Shown piece by piece: positions 34,827 through 43,696 of a stretch of DNA of 64,000 nt; the first letter of the stretch is position 1, and the number at the start of each line of letters is the position of its first letter. The stretch spans positions 21,786 through 85,785 of the forward strand of contig JBAZZQ010000008.1 of assembly GCA_041658725.1 (NCBI GenBank). Direction: 5' to 3'. Position numbers and translations under genes: made by a program. The DNA comes from JBAZZQ01 sp041658725 (lineage in GTDB: Bacteria > Planctomycetota > Phycisphaerae > JAAYCJ01). The notes under the pieces were generated by a model. The model was given only the letters and a program-made list of their open reading frames with translations. It was not told the DNA's origin and ran no database searches.

Positions 34827-37103
34827 TCAGATACCGGTAGCCACTTTTGTGGAGGTGATGGTTTCATCGGGAGAGGCGGAGGGCGTTTGGGAAGGATATG
34901 CGATCCGGCTGTGATAGAAGCCGCTGAGACTCTTAGTCAGACTGTCCTCGACGGCGTGCAATTCACGCAGGGTAATGTCGCAATTGTCAAACTGTCCGTC
35001 TTCGAGGCGTTTTTCGACGATCTGATGGACGATGGTTTCAATACGTCCCATCGTAGGTTCCGCCAGGGATCGTGCGGCGCTTTCGACCCCGTCGGCAAGC
35101 ATGACGATGGCGATTTCCTTGCTATATGGTTTTGGGCCCGGATAACGAAAGGCCACATCCAGAGCTTCCTTGTCGCTTTCCGGCTGCTGGACGGCCTTGT
35201 TGTAGAAGTATTCGATCAGGGTCGTGCCATGATGCTCGGCGATAAATCGAGTGATGACGTTAGGCAAACCATATTCCTGGGCAAGTTCCAAGCCGTCTTT
35301 GACATGTCCGATGATGATCAGCATGCTCATGGCGGGCGAGAGACCTTTATGCCGGGTAATGACATTTCCCGGCTGGTTTTCCACGAAATATTTTGGTTTG
35401 TTGATTTTTCCAATATCGTGATAGTAGGACCCTGCCCGTGCCAGCAGTCCGTTGGCACCAATGGCGTCGGCGGCGGCTTCGGCGAGCGATCCGATAAGGA
35501 GCGAATGACTGAAGGTGCCGGGCGCTTCGAGGGTCAATTTTCGAAGGAGCGGTTTACTGGCGTCGCACCATTCGAGAAGGGTCATACTGGTGGCGATCTG
35601 GAAAAGTCTTTCGATCACGGGCAAAAGACCCTGAACCACCAACCCCGCCGCCAGGGCCCCCCCTGCCGCGGACATGGCGCTTTTGAGGATATATTTTACT
35701 TCCTGATAATCGGCCAGTTGCGAGGCCCAGACCACGGCAAAGGCCATCAGCGCGGCGGCGGAGGCGATTTCGATGAGTTTGGACCGGCTTCGAATCTCTT
35801 CGAGGGTCAGAACCACCGTCGCTCCACCGGCAAGCAGGGTAAGGAGCAGACTGACGTTTCCATTCAGGGTAATCATCAACAGGCAGACCAGGGCGGTCAT
35901 CACCACGAGGGCAAATCGATGGTCATAAGCAATGCTCATCACCATCGCCAGCAAAACAACCTCAAAAACGGTCCCGTAACTATTCCATCCACCCAGGTCC
36001 ATGATACGGGCCATAGCGACCATGGCGAATAAGGATAGAGCGAGCACCGAAGCCCTGGACCAGTTATGGATCGCTTTCCGCTGGAATCTGGCACAATAAA
36101 CCCACAAGGAAACACTGATCACTACTACAAGCATAGCAATGCCGGCCTCGGCCAAAAGTTTTTCGCGTGGATTAATCGAATTCCAGTAGGCCTTGTTTTC
36201 CATTTCCAGCAGTTGGACTTCGCGTTTATCGATCTCCTGATCTTGCTTGACAAGCAAACTTCCAGGTTCAAATTTTCGGAAAACCCTATTGGCCTCCGAA
36301 TCGAAACGGGTCTGCCGCTGTTTATCGGTGGCGGCTTTGTCAAAAAGCCAGATGGGTTTGAAATTTTCCTTCAGATACCGCTCGACGACGGGCTGAAAAC
36401 CCAAAGGCAGGACCTGGATAGTTCGGGCAAGAAAGGCATTTACTTTCTCGCTGTCCGTATCGAAGATCCATTGATCGGTTTGCCGTGGGATTTTAGTTTC
36501 CGGATTAACAAGCACAACGGTATTTGCCTTGCGGTATTCTTCGGGAATCACCTCGATGCTGTTTCCGGCGGCGAGGGAAGTTTTCAGTTTTCGCACGGAC
36601 TTTTGAAATTCCTCCGGTGATATCTTGGAAATAAATTGTCGAAGGTCGTTAAAATTTTGAGCGTTGATATGCCACGTTTTTTCGAAGACCAGCTTTTTGG
36701 CTGTCGGCAAGTCGCTGTGCTGCTTGATGGCTTTAAGATCGTTGTAAAAAAGGGTCAGGTCCTGATCGACCTGCTCCAGAAACACCTTATTCGGAAGATA
36801 ATAATTCGGGGTGGACTGCCGAGCCTGCTCCTGGGCTTTGGCCGTCGCTTGTTCGTCGAATTCCTGAAACTCGGCACGGACACGAATATCCTGCCGCGGC
36901 TTTTGACCGATCCCCCACGGCATGACCTGTCCGCCGATCACAATCACTCCGCTGGTGATGCACACGAAAATAATTCCGATCACAATACCCCAGGGAGAAA
37001 TGCGATGGCGAATTTTCTCCATGGCGCCCTGCGATCGCAGAGATGGGGTGCGTTTAAGCTCGTTCTTGTTTTTTTTATTAAAAAACCACATAATGCTACG
37101 CAT
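34827..37103 (-). CDS. 7TM-HD (PgpH-type) membrane phosphodiesterase
   Basis: A 758-aa protein of the 7TMR-HD family, whose studied member PgpH hydrolyses cyclic di-AMP. Layout: N-terminal membrane segment (about 39-60), large extracytoplasmic 7TMR-HDED region (about 65-325), a block of about seven membrane segments (330-530) and a cytoplasmic HD domain (about 545-720) with GTFSHSLLIG, YYHDIGKINKP (the HD motif) and later HHGTTLIEYF. The start is either 37103 or the ATG at 37091; neither has a clear ribosome site. It sits between phoH and ybeY, and the space to phoH is filled by a palindromic repeat. Confidence 0.9.
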   Translation of the reverse strand: MRSIMWFFNKKNKNELKRTPSLRSQGAMEKIRHRISPWGIVIGIIFVCITSGVIVIGGQVMPWGIGQKPRQDIRVRAEFQEFDEQATAKAQEQARQSTPNYYLPNKVFLEQVDQDLTLFYNDLKAIKQHSDLPTAKKLVFEKTWHINAQNFNDLRQFISKISPEEFQKSVRKLKTSLAAGNSIEVIPEEYRKANTVVLVNPETKIPRQTDQWIFDTDSEKVNAFLARTIQVLPLGFQPVVERYLKENFKPIWLFDKAATDKQRQTRFDSEANRVFRKFEPGSLLVKQDQEIDKREVQLLEMENKAYWNSINPREKLLAEAGIAMLVVVISVSLWVYCARFQRKAIHNWSRASVLALSLFAMVAMARIMDLGGWNSYGTVFEVVLLAMVMSIAYDHRFALVVMTALVCLLMITLNGNVSLLLTLLAGGATVVLTLEEIRSRSKLIEIASAAALMAFAVVWASQLADYQEVKYILKSAMSAAGGALAAGLVVQGLLPVIERLFQIATSMTLLEWCDASKPLLRKLTLEAPGTFSHSLLIGSLAEAAADAIGANGLLARAGSYYHDIGKINKPKYFVENQPGNVITRHKGLSPAMSMLIIIGHVKDGLELAQEYGLPNVITRFIAEHHGTTLIEYFYNKAVQQPESDKEALDVAFRYPGPKPYSKEIAIVMLADGVESAARSLAEPTMGRIETIVHQIVEKRLEDGQFDNCDITLRELHAVEDSLTKSLSGFYHSRIAYPSQTPSASPDETITSTKVATGI

Positions 37104-37104
37104 A

Positions 37105-37213
37105 AATGACTAAATCCTAATGACGAATGTCTAATCAATGACTAAGCCCTAATGTCTAAAAGGATTTGGTCATTAGACATTACTTCGTCATTAGTCATTA
37201 GGATTTAGTCATT
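37105..37213. repeat. inverted repeat between phoH and the PgpH-type gene
   Basis: Left arm (37105-37129) and right arm (37189-37213) are inverted copies of an AATGACTAAATCCTAATGAC-type unit with one mismatch; further partial copies lie inside. It exactly fills the intergenic space and supplies the phoH stop codon (37209-37211). Confidence 0.8.
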
Positions 37214-38174
37214 TCCTTTTTCCATTTCCACCGTATGCCTCAACTATAGTTTGGACGAGTCGATGACGAACGATATCCACTCCGGTGAGGCGAACCACGC
37301 CGATGCCCTTGACACCACCGAGTTTCCTGACGGCATCGACCAGTCCGGACTGATCCGGGCGTTCCAGATCGACCTGCGTGTCGTCTCCGGTGACTACCAT
37401 CTTAGAATGATGTCCAAGCCGCGTCAAGAACATGAGCATTTGGGAGGCGGTGGTGTTCTGAGCCTCATCCATGATAATCGCGGCATTATTCAGGGTTCTT
37501 CCTCGCATGTAGGCCAGTGGAATTACCTCGATCAAATCGTTCATCATAAAACGTTTGAGCTGATCGAACCCCATCATTTCTTGCATGGCATCGAAGAGAG
37601 GCCGCAGATACGGATTCACTTTCGCCTGCAGATCGCCGGGAAGATAACCAAGTTTTTCTCCTGCCTCCACGGCGGGTCTGACCAGGACAATCCGTTTAAT
37701 GACTCCTTGTTTAAGCGAGGAAACCGCCATCGCCACAGCGAGATAGGTTTTACCCGTTCCGGCGGGACCCAGACAAAAGACAAGATCGTTATTGGCGATG
37801 GACCGGATATACTCCGCCTGGCCGGGTGTTTTCGGGATAATTTTGACTCCCCTGGTAAAGACCTCGATCGTTTCTGTAACAATTTCCCCTTTGCCCTGCG
37901 ATTTTTCCTCTTCAATTGCAGGTTCCAGGGAGGCCAAGGCTTCGTGAACGTCGGCCACGTCCAACTGGTCGCTATCAAGAAGCATCTGCTGCATCCGCTC
38001 GATGACGGAGGCGGTCTTGCCCACCGCTTCGGCGCGACCACAGAGTTTTACCGAACTATCTCTCGCCACCACCTGAACGTCGAACATTTCCCGCAGGATC
38101 CGCAAATTTTTGTCATTGGGTCCAAAAAGGGCTGTTCGATGGGCGTGGGGCTGTAATGTTATCGTTAAATCCAA
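37209..38174 (-). CDS. PhoH-family ATPase (PhoH/PhoL)
   Basis: A 321-aa P-loop NTPase of the PhoH family, linked to RNA metabolism together with YbeY. The TTG start at 38174 is chosen because AGGAG lies about eight bases upstream and the next residues, DLTITLQPHAH, suit the family N-terminus. The N-terminal KH-like part (about 20-70; LFGPNDKNLRILREMF) is followed by Walker A GPAGTGKTYLA, Walker B AAIIMDEAQNTT and VVTGDDTQVDLE. It heads the phoH-pgpH-ybeY block. The stop codon lies within a palindromic repeat. Confidence 0.93.
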   Translation of the reverse strand: MDLTITLQPHAHRTALFGPNDKNLRILREMFDVQVVARDSSVKLCGRAEAVGKTASVIERMQQMLLDSDQLDVADVHEALASLEPAIEEEKSQGKGEIVTETIEVFTRGVKIIPKTPGQAEYIRSIANNDLVFCLGPAGTGKTYLAVAMAVSSLKQGVIKRIVLVRPAVEAGEKLGYLPGDLQAKVNPYLRPLFDAMQEMMGFDQLKRFMMNDLIEVIPLAYMRGRTLNNAAIIMDEAQNTTASQMLMFLTRLGHHSKMVVTGDDTQVDLERPDQSGLVDAVRKLGGVKGIGVVRLTGVDIVRHRLVQTIVEAYGGNGKRK

Positions 38175-38191
38175 TTCGGACTCTCCTGCGT

Positions 38192-39082
38192 TTATAAAAT
38201 GTATTTTAGCGCCAGATACCATACAAATCCAGTCGGCAGGAGCGAATCGACCAGATCGAGCACTCCTCCGAACTCTGGAAGAAGACGGGCGGAATCTTTA
38301 ACTTGGGCGTCGCGTTTAAGGAGCGATTCGGTCAAATCGCCGAGATGACCGATCACCGCGAACCCGATTCCGATTAAAATGAAATGAAAAACGCTCAAAC
38401 CTGCCAGAACTGAATGGTCTCGGAACAGAGGCGAAAGTCCCAGCCCGGTGGTGACCAGACTGGAAAAAATAATCGCGCCCAAAAGTCCCTCGACGGTTTT
38501 GCCCGGCGAGAGCCAGGGAATGAGCTTGTGTTTTCCCAAGGCCATTCCGGTGAAGTAGGCCCCGATGTCGGAACATTTGACCGCCGCGATCAGAAGGATA
38601 ACGGGTCCTGGGCCGAACTGGGTACGAAGGGCGACAAAGTAAGACAGGAACAAACCCATGTAGATGAGAGCGAACAAAGACCAAGCCAGATTAGCGCCCG
38701 CCCCTTCGGTTTGCCGTCGCAGCATCTGACCGATGACAAAGAAGAAAAAGAAGGCGGCGATAAGAATTAATTCGTTCGGAGCGGCTTGCCAAACACTCAG
38801 GTAGGGTTGAATGGTCAACATGACCGATCCGACGATAATGAGTGGGGTCAGGGGTTTGGCCCCGGTTTGACGGGCCAGATAAATCGTCTCCAGGCTCCCA
38901 GCCAGTCCGAGCAGGGCGGCCAGAACCGTGACGATCAGGCCGTACCCAAGAAAAACCGTGGCCGTGGAGGGACTCCGCAGCATACGATAAAAAAAGAAAA
39001 AATCCAACGCCATCAGACCCGCCAGGATCAGGATCATCAGGCCGCCGAAGAGAACTCTCGTTTTTACGGATTTTTGTGCCAT
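38192..39082 (-). CDS. cdsA: phosphatidate cytidylyltransferase
   Basis: The start at 39082 gives 296 aa with about eight membrane segments; the longer reading to 39583 adds an unrelated N-terminus. CdsA makes CDP-diacylglycerol. The family region is visible as SDIGAYFTGMALGKHK, SPGKTVEGLLGA and GDLTESLLKRDAQVKDSARLLPEF-GGVLDLVDS. In the signature the usual PGHGGxxDRxD reads PEFGGVLDLVD, so the His and the Arg are replaced. It lies 18 bp upstream of phoH on the same strand. uppS is next but one, separated by an oppositely oriented UroD-like gene. Confidence 0.88.
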   Translation of the reverse strand: MAQKSVKTRVLFGGLMILILAGLMALDFFFFYRMLRSPSTATVFLGYGLIVTVLAALLGLAGSLETIYLARQTGAKPLTPLIIVGSVMLTIQPYLSVWQAAPNELILIAAFFFFFVIGQMLRRQTEGAGANLAWSLFALIYMGLFLSYFVALRTQFGPGPVILLIAAVKCSDIGAYFTGMALGKHKLIPWLSPGKTVEGLLGAIIFSSLVTTGLGLSPLFRDHSVLAGLSVFHFILIGIGFAVIGHLGDLTESLLKRDAQVKDSARLLPEFGGVLDLVDSLLPTGFVWYLALKYIL

Positions 39083-39172
39083 GATTGTTTTATCGGGAAC
39101 TATTTTACTCGTTTGCGATTGGAAATTAAAGACCTTAGTGGTTATATATACATTTTTAAAAAGGAACGTTCT

Positions 39173-40327
39173 ATGACTAATCGACAACGAGCCATGGCGA
39201 TTCTTCGGTATCAGGCTTACGACCGTCTTGCGATCGTCAATTTTGGATATTGGCGAGAGACGCTGCAGAAATGGGCTGCCGAGGGACATTTGAGCGACGC
39301 GGAGGCCCTCTCGTGGGCTGACGGTAATCCGACAGATGCAGCCATTTCCCAGAAACTGGGTTTTGATTTCAACTGGTATAGCACCTTTACTCCCTGCATC
39401 AGTTTGAACCCGATTTTCGAATCCAGGGTGATTAAAGAATTTCCCGACGGTTCGCAGCATGTGCTTAATGGTGAGGGGGTGATCGTTCTTTCCAAACCGG
39501 GCGCGGGCTCGATCCCGGCGGAAATCCAACACACCCTGGTAGATCGTGCCTCTTGGGAAGAACATTATAAATGGCGATTTCAATTTTCCCCACAGCGGAT
39601 CACAACCGCTTTGGTTCGCATCGGCGATACCATGATCCCCTTCGATCAGGGCGGACTAAAATTTCTTCAAACCGACGAGCGGGATTATCCCTACGGCCTC
39701 TTTTGCGGCAGCCTTTACGGCCAGATTCGTAATATTCTCGGGGTGGAAGGGTCGTGTTATTTGATGATGGACGACGAAGACCTATTCGATGAAATCATTA
39801 GAACGGTCGGGGAGTTGAGCTATCAGGTGGCTAAATTCGTTCTGGAATCAGGAGCGAAGTTCGATTTCGCTCATTTCTGGGAAGATATCTGCTTTAAAAA
39901 CGGACCCCTGATCACACCGGGGGTTTTTGATGAAAAGGTCGGTCCGCACTACAAACGCATTACCGATCTTTTGAAAACCTACGGAATTGATATTGTTTCC
40001 CTGGACTGCGACGGCAAAATCGACGCCTTGATTCCCACCTGGTTCAACAACGGAGTGAACACCATGTTCCCGATCGAGGTCGGGACGTGGAACGCGAGCA
40101 TCAAACCGTGGCGAGACCTGTACGGCAAGAATCTACGCGGGGTCGGTGGTATGAATAAAACGGTGTTTGCCCGTGACCGGTCCACCGTCGATGAAGAAAT
40201 TGAACGATTAAAACTCCTGGTCGAGCTGGGTGGTTTTATACCCTGCCCCGATCATCGAATCGCCCCCGACGCGAAATGGGATTTGGTTCGATATTATTGC
40301 GACCGGATGAGGAAGGTCTGCTGCTAA
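39173..40327 (+). CDS. UroD/MtaA-superfamily protein D
   Basis: The ATG at 39173 (AAGGAA upstream) gives 384 aa; the frame runs open upstream into the cdsA complement but that part is not protein-like. Typical opening MTNRQRAMAILRYQAYDRLAIVNFG, then CGSLYGQIRNILGVEG, and the end GGFIPCPDHRIAPDAKW. At the metal-motif position it has Asp278-Cys-Asp-Gly in place of HxCG. It is transcribed against its neighbours cdsA and uppS, which normally lie side by side, so it looks like a later insertion. It is a distant paralogue of the UroD-like proteins at 18.6, 19.7 and 31.3 kb. Confidence 0.82.
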   Translation: MTNRQRAMAILRYQAYDRLAIVNFGYWRETLQKWAAEGHLSDAEALSWADGNPTDAAISQKLGFDFNWYSTFTPCISLNPIFESRVIKEFPDGSQHVLNGEGVIVLSKPGAGSIPAEIQHTLVDRASWEEHYKWRFQFSPQRITTALVRIGDTMIPFDQGGLKFLQTDERDYPYGLFCGSLYGQIRNILGVEGSCYLMMDDEDLFDEIIRTVGELSYQVAKFVLESGAKFDFAHFWEDICFKNGPLITPGVFDEKVGPHYKRITDLLKTYGIDIVSLDCDGKIDALIPTWFNNGVNTMFPIEVGTWNASIKPWRDLYGKNLRGVGGMNKTVFARDRSTVDEEIERLKLLVELGGFIPCPDHRIAPDAKWDLVRYYCDRMRKVCC

Positions 40328-40354
40328 TACGCCAAAAACGCACACAATGTGTCT

Positions 40355-41113
40355 CTATAGCTTAGTGCTGATGGCGCCGAATTTTCTTTCCCGCTGGACG
40401 TAGTCCTGGATGGCACGGTGAAGATGGTCTTCGGAAAAATCGGGCCAGCAGTCTTTTTCCACGTAGAACTCCGTGTAGGCCAACTGCCAGAGAAGGAAAT
40501 TGCTCAATCGCCGCTCCCCGGCGGTGCGGATAATCAAATCCGGATCGGGCATGCCGGCTGTGTAGAGATGATCGCCGATCAACGTCTCGGTTACTTCTTC
40601 GCCCGAAAGTTCCTTTCGAGCGATTTTTTGGGCAATGACCTGCATTGCATCGGTGATTTCGACGCGGGAAGAATAATTTAACGCCAGGGAAAGGATCAGG
40701 CCTTTATTCCCGGCAGTGGCGGCCATGGTCTCGGTCAGCCGCTGCTGAACGGATTCGGGCAATCCGGTCATTCGGCCCAGGTGCCGAAGTTTGACCTCAA
40801 GGGACATCATTTCCGGCAATTCATGTGCCAGATATTCGGCGCAGAGCTGCATGAGAAATTCCACTTCCTCCCGCGGACGTTTCCAGTTTTCCATGCTAAA
40901 GGAATAGAGCGTGAGGTATCCGATTCCGAGTTTGGAGCATTCGGTGACCATCTTGCGCACGACTTTAGCGCCCTGCCGATGGCCTTCGATGCGAGGCAGA
41001 TTTTTCCACTGGGCCCATCGGCCGTTACCGTCCATGATCATGGCGATATGTTTCGGCAACTGCTGAGGTTTTAACCCCAAAAGACTTTCGATGTCATGTA
41101 ATATTACGGGCAT
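40355..41113 (-). CDS. uppS: isoprenyl transferase (undecaprenyl diphosphate synthase)
   Basis: A 252-aa cis-prenyltransferase that makes the lipid carrier for peptidoglycan and glycan synthesis. Motifs: HIAMIMDGNGRWAQ (catalytic Asp), EGHRQGAKVVR, LTLYSFSMENWKRP and the C-terminal DLIIRTAGERRLSNFLLWQLAYTEFYV (RxxGExRLSNF). Complete and of normal length. It belongs with cdsA but is separated from it by the opposite-strand UroD-like gene D. Confidence 0.95.
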   Translation of the reverse strand: MPVILHDIESLLGLKPQQLPKHIAMIMDGNGRWAQWKNLPRIEGHRQGAKVVRKMVTECSKLGIGYLTLYSFSMENWKRPREEVEFLMQLCAEYLAHELPEMMSLEVKLRHLGRMTGLPESVQQRLTETMAATAGNKGLILSLALNYSSRVEITDAMQVIAQKIARKELSGEEVTETLIGDHLYTAGMPDPDLIIRTAGERRLSNFLLWQLAYTEFYVEKDCWPDFSEDHLHRAIQDYVQRERKFGAISTKL

Positions 41114-41130
41114 TTTTGCTTTCCATTTTT

Positions 41131-41648
41131 TGAACCACAGAGATCACAGAGATCACAGAGAAAATCATAAGACATCTATACATAAATCATTCCGGCTTAA
41201 TCCCCTTTATGTTAGAATAATCCGTTTGATTCCATCGACGAGCATTGGGACGTTAAAGTTAATCAATAGCCCAAGTTGTTTTCCCGTGGCTTTGAGATAG
41301 GAAAGCACTTGAGCGGAATGAATAGGGGCAAGTTCCTTTGTTGCCTTTATTTCAAGGATAAGAGCATCTTCGATTAAAAAATCCAACCGATGCTCTCCGA
41401 CACATTCGTTTTTGTAATGGATTTTCACCGGTGCCTGACGGATAAAAGAAATTTCTTTCAATCGAAGTTCCACACATAGCGATTCTTCGTAAATGGTCTC
41501 TAAAAATCCCGGCCCAATTACTCGATGCACCTCAATAGCAGTGCTAATGACAGAATGAGAAAGGCTATTGAGACCATTACTGAAGGTATTTTGCCTATTA
41601 TTCATAAACATTTCTTTCTCTGTGTTCTCTGCGATCTCTGTGGTTTAA
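41131..41648. mobile_element. GxxExxY cassette bounded by 33-bp inverted repeats
   Basis: Sequences of the type AACCACAGAGATCACAGAG (41133-41164) and its inverted counterpart (41613-41647) flank a single gene. Such CACAGAGA repeats are often seen around GxxExxY genes in environmental genomes. The inverted borders suggest the gene moves or is inserted as a unit; no target duplication was identified. Confidence 0.5.
41207..41611 (-). CDS. GxxExxY protein (PD-(D/E)XK nuclease-like)
   Basis: A 134-aa protein matching the GxxExxY family: GPGFLETIYEESLCVEL gives the name motif, and EHRLDFLIEDALILEIKA carries the D...ExK pattern of the PD-(D/E)XK nuclease superfamily, followed by AQVLSYLKATGKQLGLLINF. 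The family function is not established; it is often found repeated in genomes with similar flanking repeats. Flanked here by inverted CACAGAGA repeats and inserted between uppS and purA. A second in-frame Met lies at residue 3. Confidence 0.88.
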   Translation of the reverse strand: MFMNNRQNTFSNGLNSLSHSVISTAIEVHRVIGPGFLETIYEESLCVELRLKEISFIRQAPVKIHYKNECVGEHRLDFLIEDALILEIKATKELAPIHSAQVLSYLKATGKQLGLLINFNVPMLVDGIKRIILT

Positions 41649-41658
41649 ACCTCTTTTA

Positions 41659-42975
41659 TTATATTTTTATCGCTACCGTTTGGTCGCGTTCCGGGCCTAC
41701 GCTGGCCAATTTGATCGGGCAATTCAGCAGTTCCTGAAGCCGGCGCAGATATTTGACCGCGCCGGTCGGTAATTGATTTTGCTCTTTGGCGGCGGTGATA
41801 TCCTCGGTCCAGCCCGGAATCTCCTCATAGACAATCTCAACTTTTTCAAGAATATGGCTATCGGTGGGGAAAAAATCGAGGGGTTTTCCGTCCACTTTAT
41901 ATTGGACCGCGATCTTGATCGGGTCCAGTCCGCTTAATACGTCCAAAAGCATAACCGCCAGGGAATTGATTCCGCCGATCATGATGGAATATTTTACAGC
42001 CACGGCGTCGAACCAGCCGGTGCGTCTCGGTCGGCCGGTCGTCGTGCCGTATTCCTTGCCCCTAACGCGAATGCCTTCGCCGATGTCATTTTTCAATTCA
42101 GTGGGGAAAGGACCGGCTCCCACGCGGGTGGTGTAGGCTTTGATGATCCCGAGGTAGCTGTGGACCAGAGCGGCAGGTACGCCCGTGCCCGCTGAAAGTC
42201 CGCAGGGGCCGGAGTTGGAGCTGGTTACGTAAGGATAGGTCCCGTGATCGAGGTCCAAGAGCGCGCCCTGGGCGCCTTCAAACATGATCCGCTTGCCCTG
42301 GTGAAGATTGCGGTGGAGCAGTTCCGCCGTATCACAGACGTAGGGTTTAAGTTCGTCGGCGTAATTACAAAACTGGTCGTAAATTTCCTTCCAGTTCAGT
42401 TCGGCCGCGCCATAGAGGGCTTGGAAAATTTTGTTTTTATCGGCAACGATCCGCTGGAGTTTTTCCGCGAAATGCTTTTTATCGTAAAGCTCGCCCAGCC
42501 GGATACCGTAACTGCGATAAGCCTTATCGGCGTAGCAGGGACCGATTCCCCGGCAGGTGGTTCCGAGTGAATTTCCGGCGAGTTGTTTTTCACTGAGCTG
42601 GTCCTGGAGTTTATGGTAAGGGAATACCACGTGAGCCTTGCTGGAGATTTTCAGGTTCTCCGCCACTTTGACGTTACGGCTTTTTAAGGTTTTAATTTCC
42701 TCCAGGACGACCTGCGGATCGAGGACGACCCCGTTGGCGATGACCGCGGTGGCCGTAGGGGAGAGGATGCCCGAAGGGACCAGGTGCATGGCGAATTTTT
42801 CCTTGCCGATGACCACGGAATGACCCGCGTTGGCCCCTCCGCTGTACCGGACAACCAGGTCGAATAATCCCGCCGGTCCGCCCGGATCGGTCAGGAGGTT
42901 GACAATTTTACCCTTGCCCTCGTCGCCCCATTGAAGCCCGACCACACATACATTTCCCGGCAAATCTATTTTCAT
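41659..42975 (-). CDS. purA: adenylosuccinate synthetase
   Basis: The enzyme joins IMP and aspartate using GTP in AMP synthesis. The ATG at 42975 is preferred (438 aa, MKIDLPGNVCVVGLQWGDEGKGK), since family members begin just before the GxQWGDEGKGK loop; an upstream start at 43011 adds 12 residues. Further motifs: SGGANAGHSVVIG, GTTCRGIGPCYADKAYR, EGAQGALLDLDHGTYPYVTSSN and TTTGRPRRTGWFD. Complete. It is a single gene with repeats on both sides. Confidence 0.96.
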   Translation of the reverse strand: MKIDLPGNVCVVGLQWGDEGKGKIVNLLTDPGGPAGLFDLVVRYSGGANAGHSVVIGKEKFAMHLVPSGILSPTATAVIANGVVLDPQVVLEEIKTLKSRNVKVAENLKISSKAHVVFPYHKLQDQLSEKQLAGNSLGTTCRGIGPCYADKAYRSYGIRLGELYDKKHFAEKLQRIVADKNKIFQALYGAAELNWKEIYDQFCNYADELKPYVCDTAELLHRNLHQGKRIMFEGAQGALLDLDHGTYPYVTSSNSGPCGLSAGTGVPAALVHSYLGIIKAYTTRVGAGPFPTELKNDIGEGIRVRGKEYGTTTGRPRRTGWFDAVAVKYSIMIGGINSLAVMLLDVLSGLDPIKIAVQYKVDGKPLDFFPTDSHILEKVEIVYEEIPGWTEDITAAKEQNQLPTGAVKYLRRLQELLNCPIKLASVGPERDQTVAIKI

Positions 42976-43160
42976 TACTTGTTGTCCCTGCGTTTTTAAC
43001 ATAGCGAACATAGAAAAAGTCAGCCCTTCGGCTGACTAGGAACCAGAATTACCAACAGGATATCCTAGCTTGTTTCTCGGACTAATTCAAGTCTTTCGCC
43101 AAATCAAAAGAGGGCCGCCTCCTGCGGGTGTCTGACTAATTTTTCTGGCCACCCCTCCCC

Positions 43161-43266
43161 TGTCATCGTCCGGCTTGACCGGACGATCCAGTATTCTTCT
43201 CTGTTCGTAAACTTTTCCCGTATATTTCATAAATGGAAAACCCCTGGATTCCCGCCTGCGCGGGAA
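43161..43266. repeat. two dispersed palindromes in the gap after purA
   Basis: CGTCCGG-CTTGA-CCGGACG (43167-43185), related to the palindrome at 5513, and TTCCCGC-CTGC-GCGGGAA (43249-43266) followed by TGACA, related to the hairpin in the 8.4-kb element. Both are typical scattered intergenic palindromes. The remainder of 43012-43324 shows no gene. Confidence 0.6.
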
Positions 43267-43324
43267 TGACAGCCTGTTTTGGCCTTGCCGGGATTTTTAG
43301 TCACACGCGGGATTACAAGACAAA

Positions 43325-43696
43325 GTAACCCCTCAGTTTTTCATGGGCTGGAAAAATGTCTGATTTTTCATAAATTGCTGTTTTTTTCTTCTTCCCTGTG
43401 GTAAAGAGGTAACGAACGACACAGGGACGTAAAAGATGGCGTGCATGGAATGCTACAAACGACAGCTTCGGATCAATGAGCTTGAGGATGAATTGTCTCA
43501 GGCCAAGGCGAAGCTGCGGTATCAGGAACGGACGGCCAAGGAAGGGCCGTTCAAGAGTTCCACGCCCAGCTCAAAGATTCCGATCAAGCTCAACACCTTG
43601 TCGGAACGTCAGGCGAAAAAAGGCGGGGGCAAACTCGGGCATAAAGGTTATGGCCGCTCCGCCATGTCGCCGGACCAAGCGGATCGAGACGAGATC
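43325..43696 (+). mobile_element. left-end remnant of an IS66-type element
   Basis: It begins GTAACCCCTC, consistent with the GTAA ends of IS66 elements, followed by an untranslated stretch and the first 87 codons of a transposase with a coiled-coil (INELEDELSQAKAKLRYQ) and KSSTPSSKIPIKLNT and GGGKLGHKGYGR. The element is cut off at 43696 by the duplicated ybeY segment; no right end is present. Confidence 0.65.

Noticed and set aside
34479..36032. 517-codon frame antisense to ybeY and the PgpH-type gene
   Set aside because: It crosses two convincing genes and its Gly/His-rich, low-complexity product matches nothing; it is a shadow of the coding strand.
37251..38156. 301-codon frame antisense to phoH
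   Set aside because: Shadow of phoH, with no start signal.
38786..39172. N-terminal extension of UroD-like protein D
   Set aside because: The frame stays open only as a complement of cdsA. The ATG at 39173 with AAGGAA and the family-typical start MTNRQRAM is better.
39083..39583. N-terminal extension of CdsA
   Set aside because: It would overlap UroD-like gene D and has no homology to CdsA; the ATG at 39082 starts the membrane domain.
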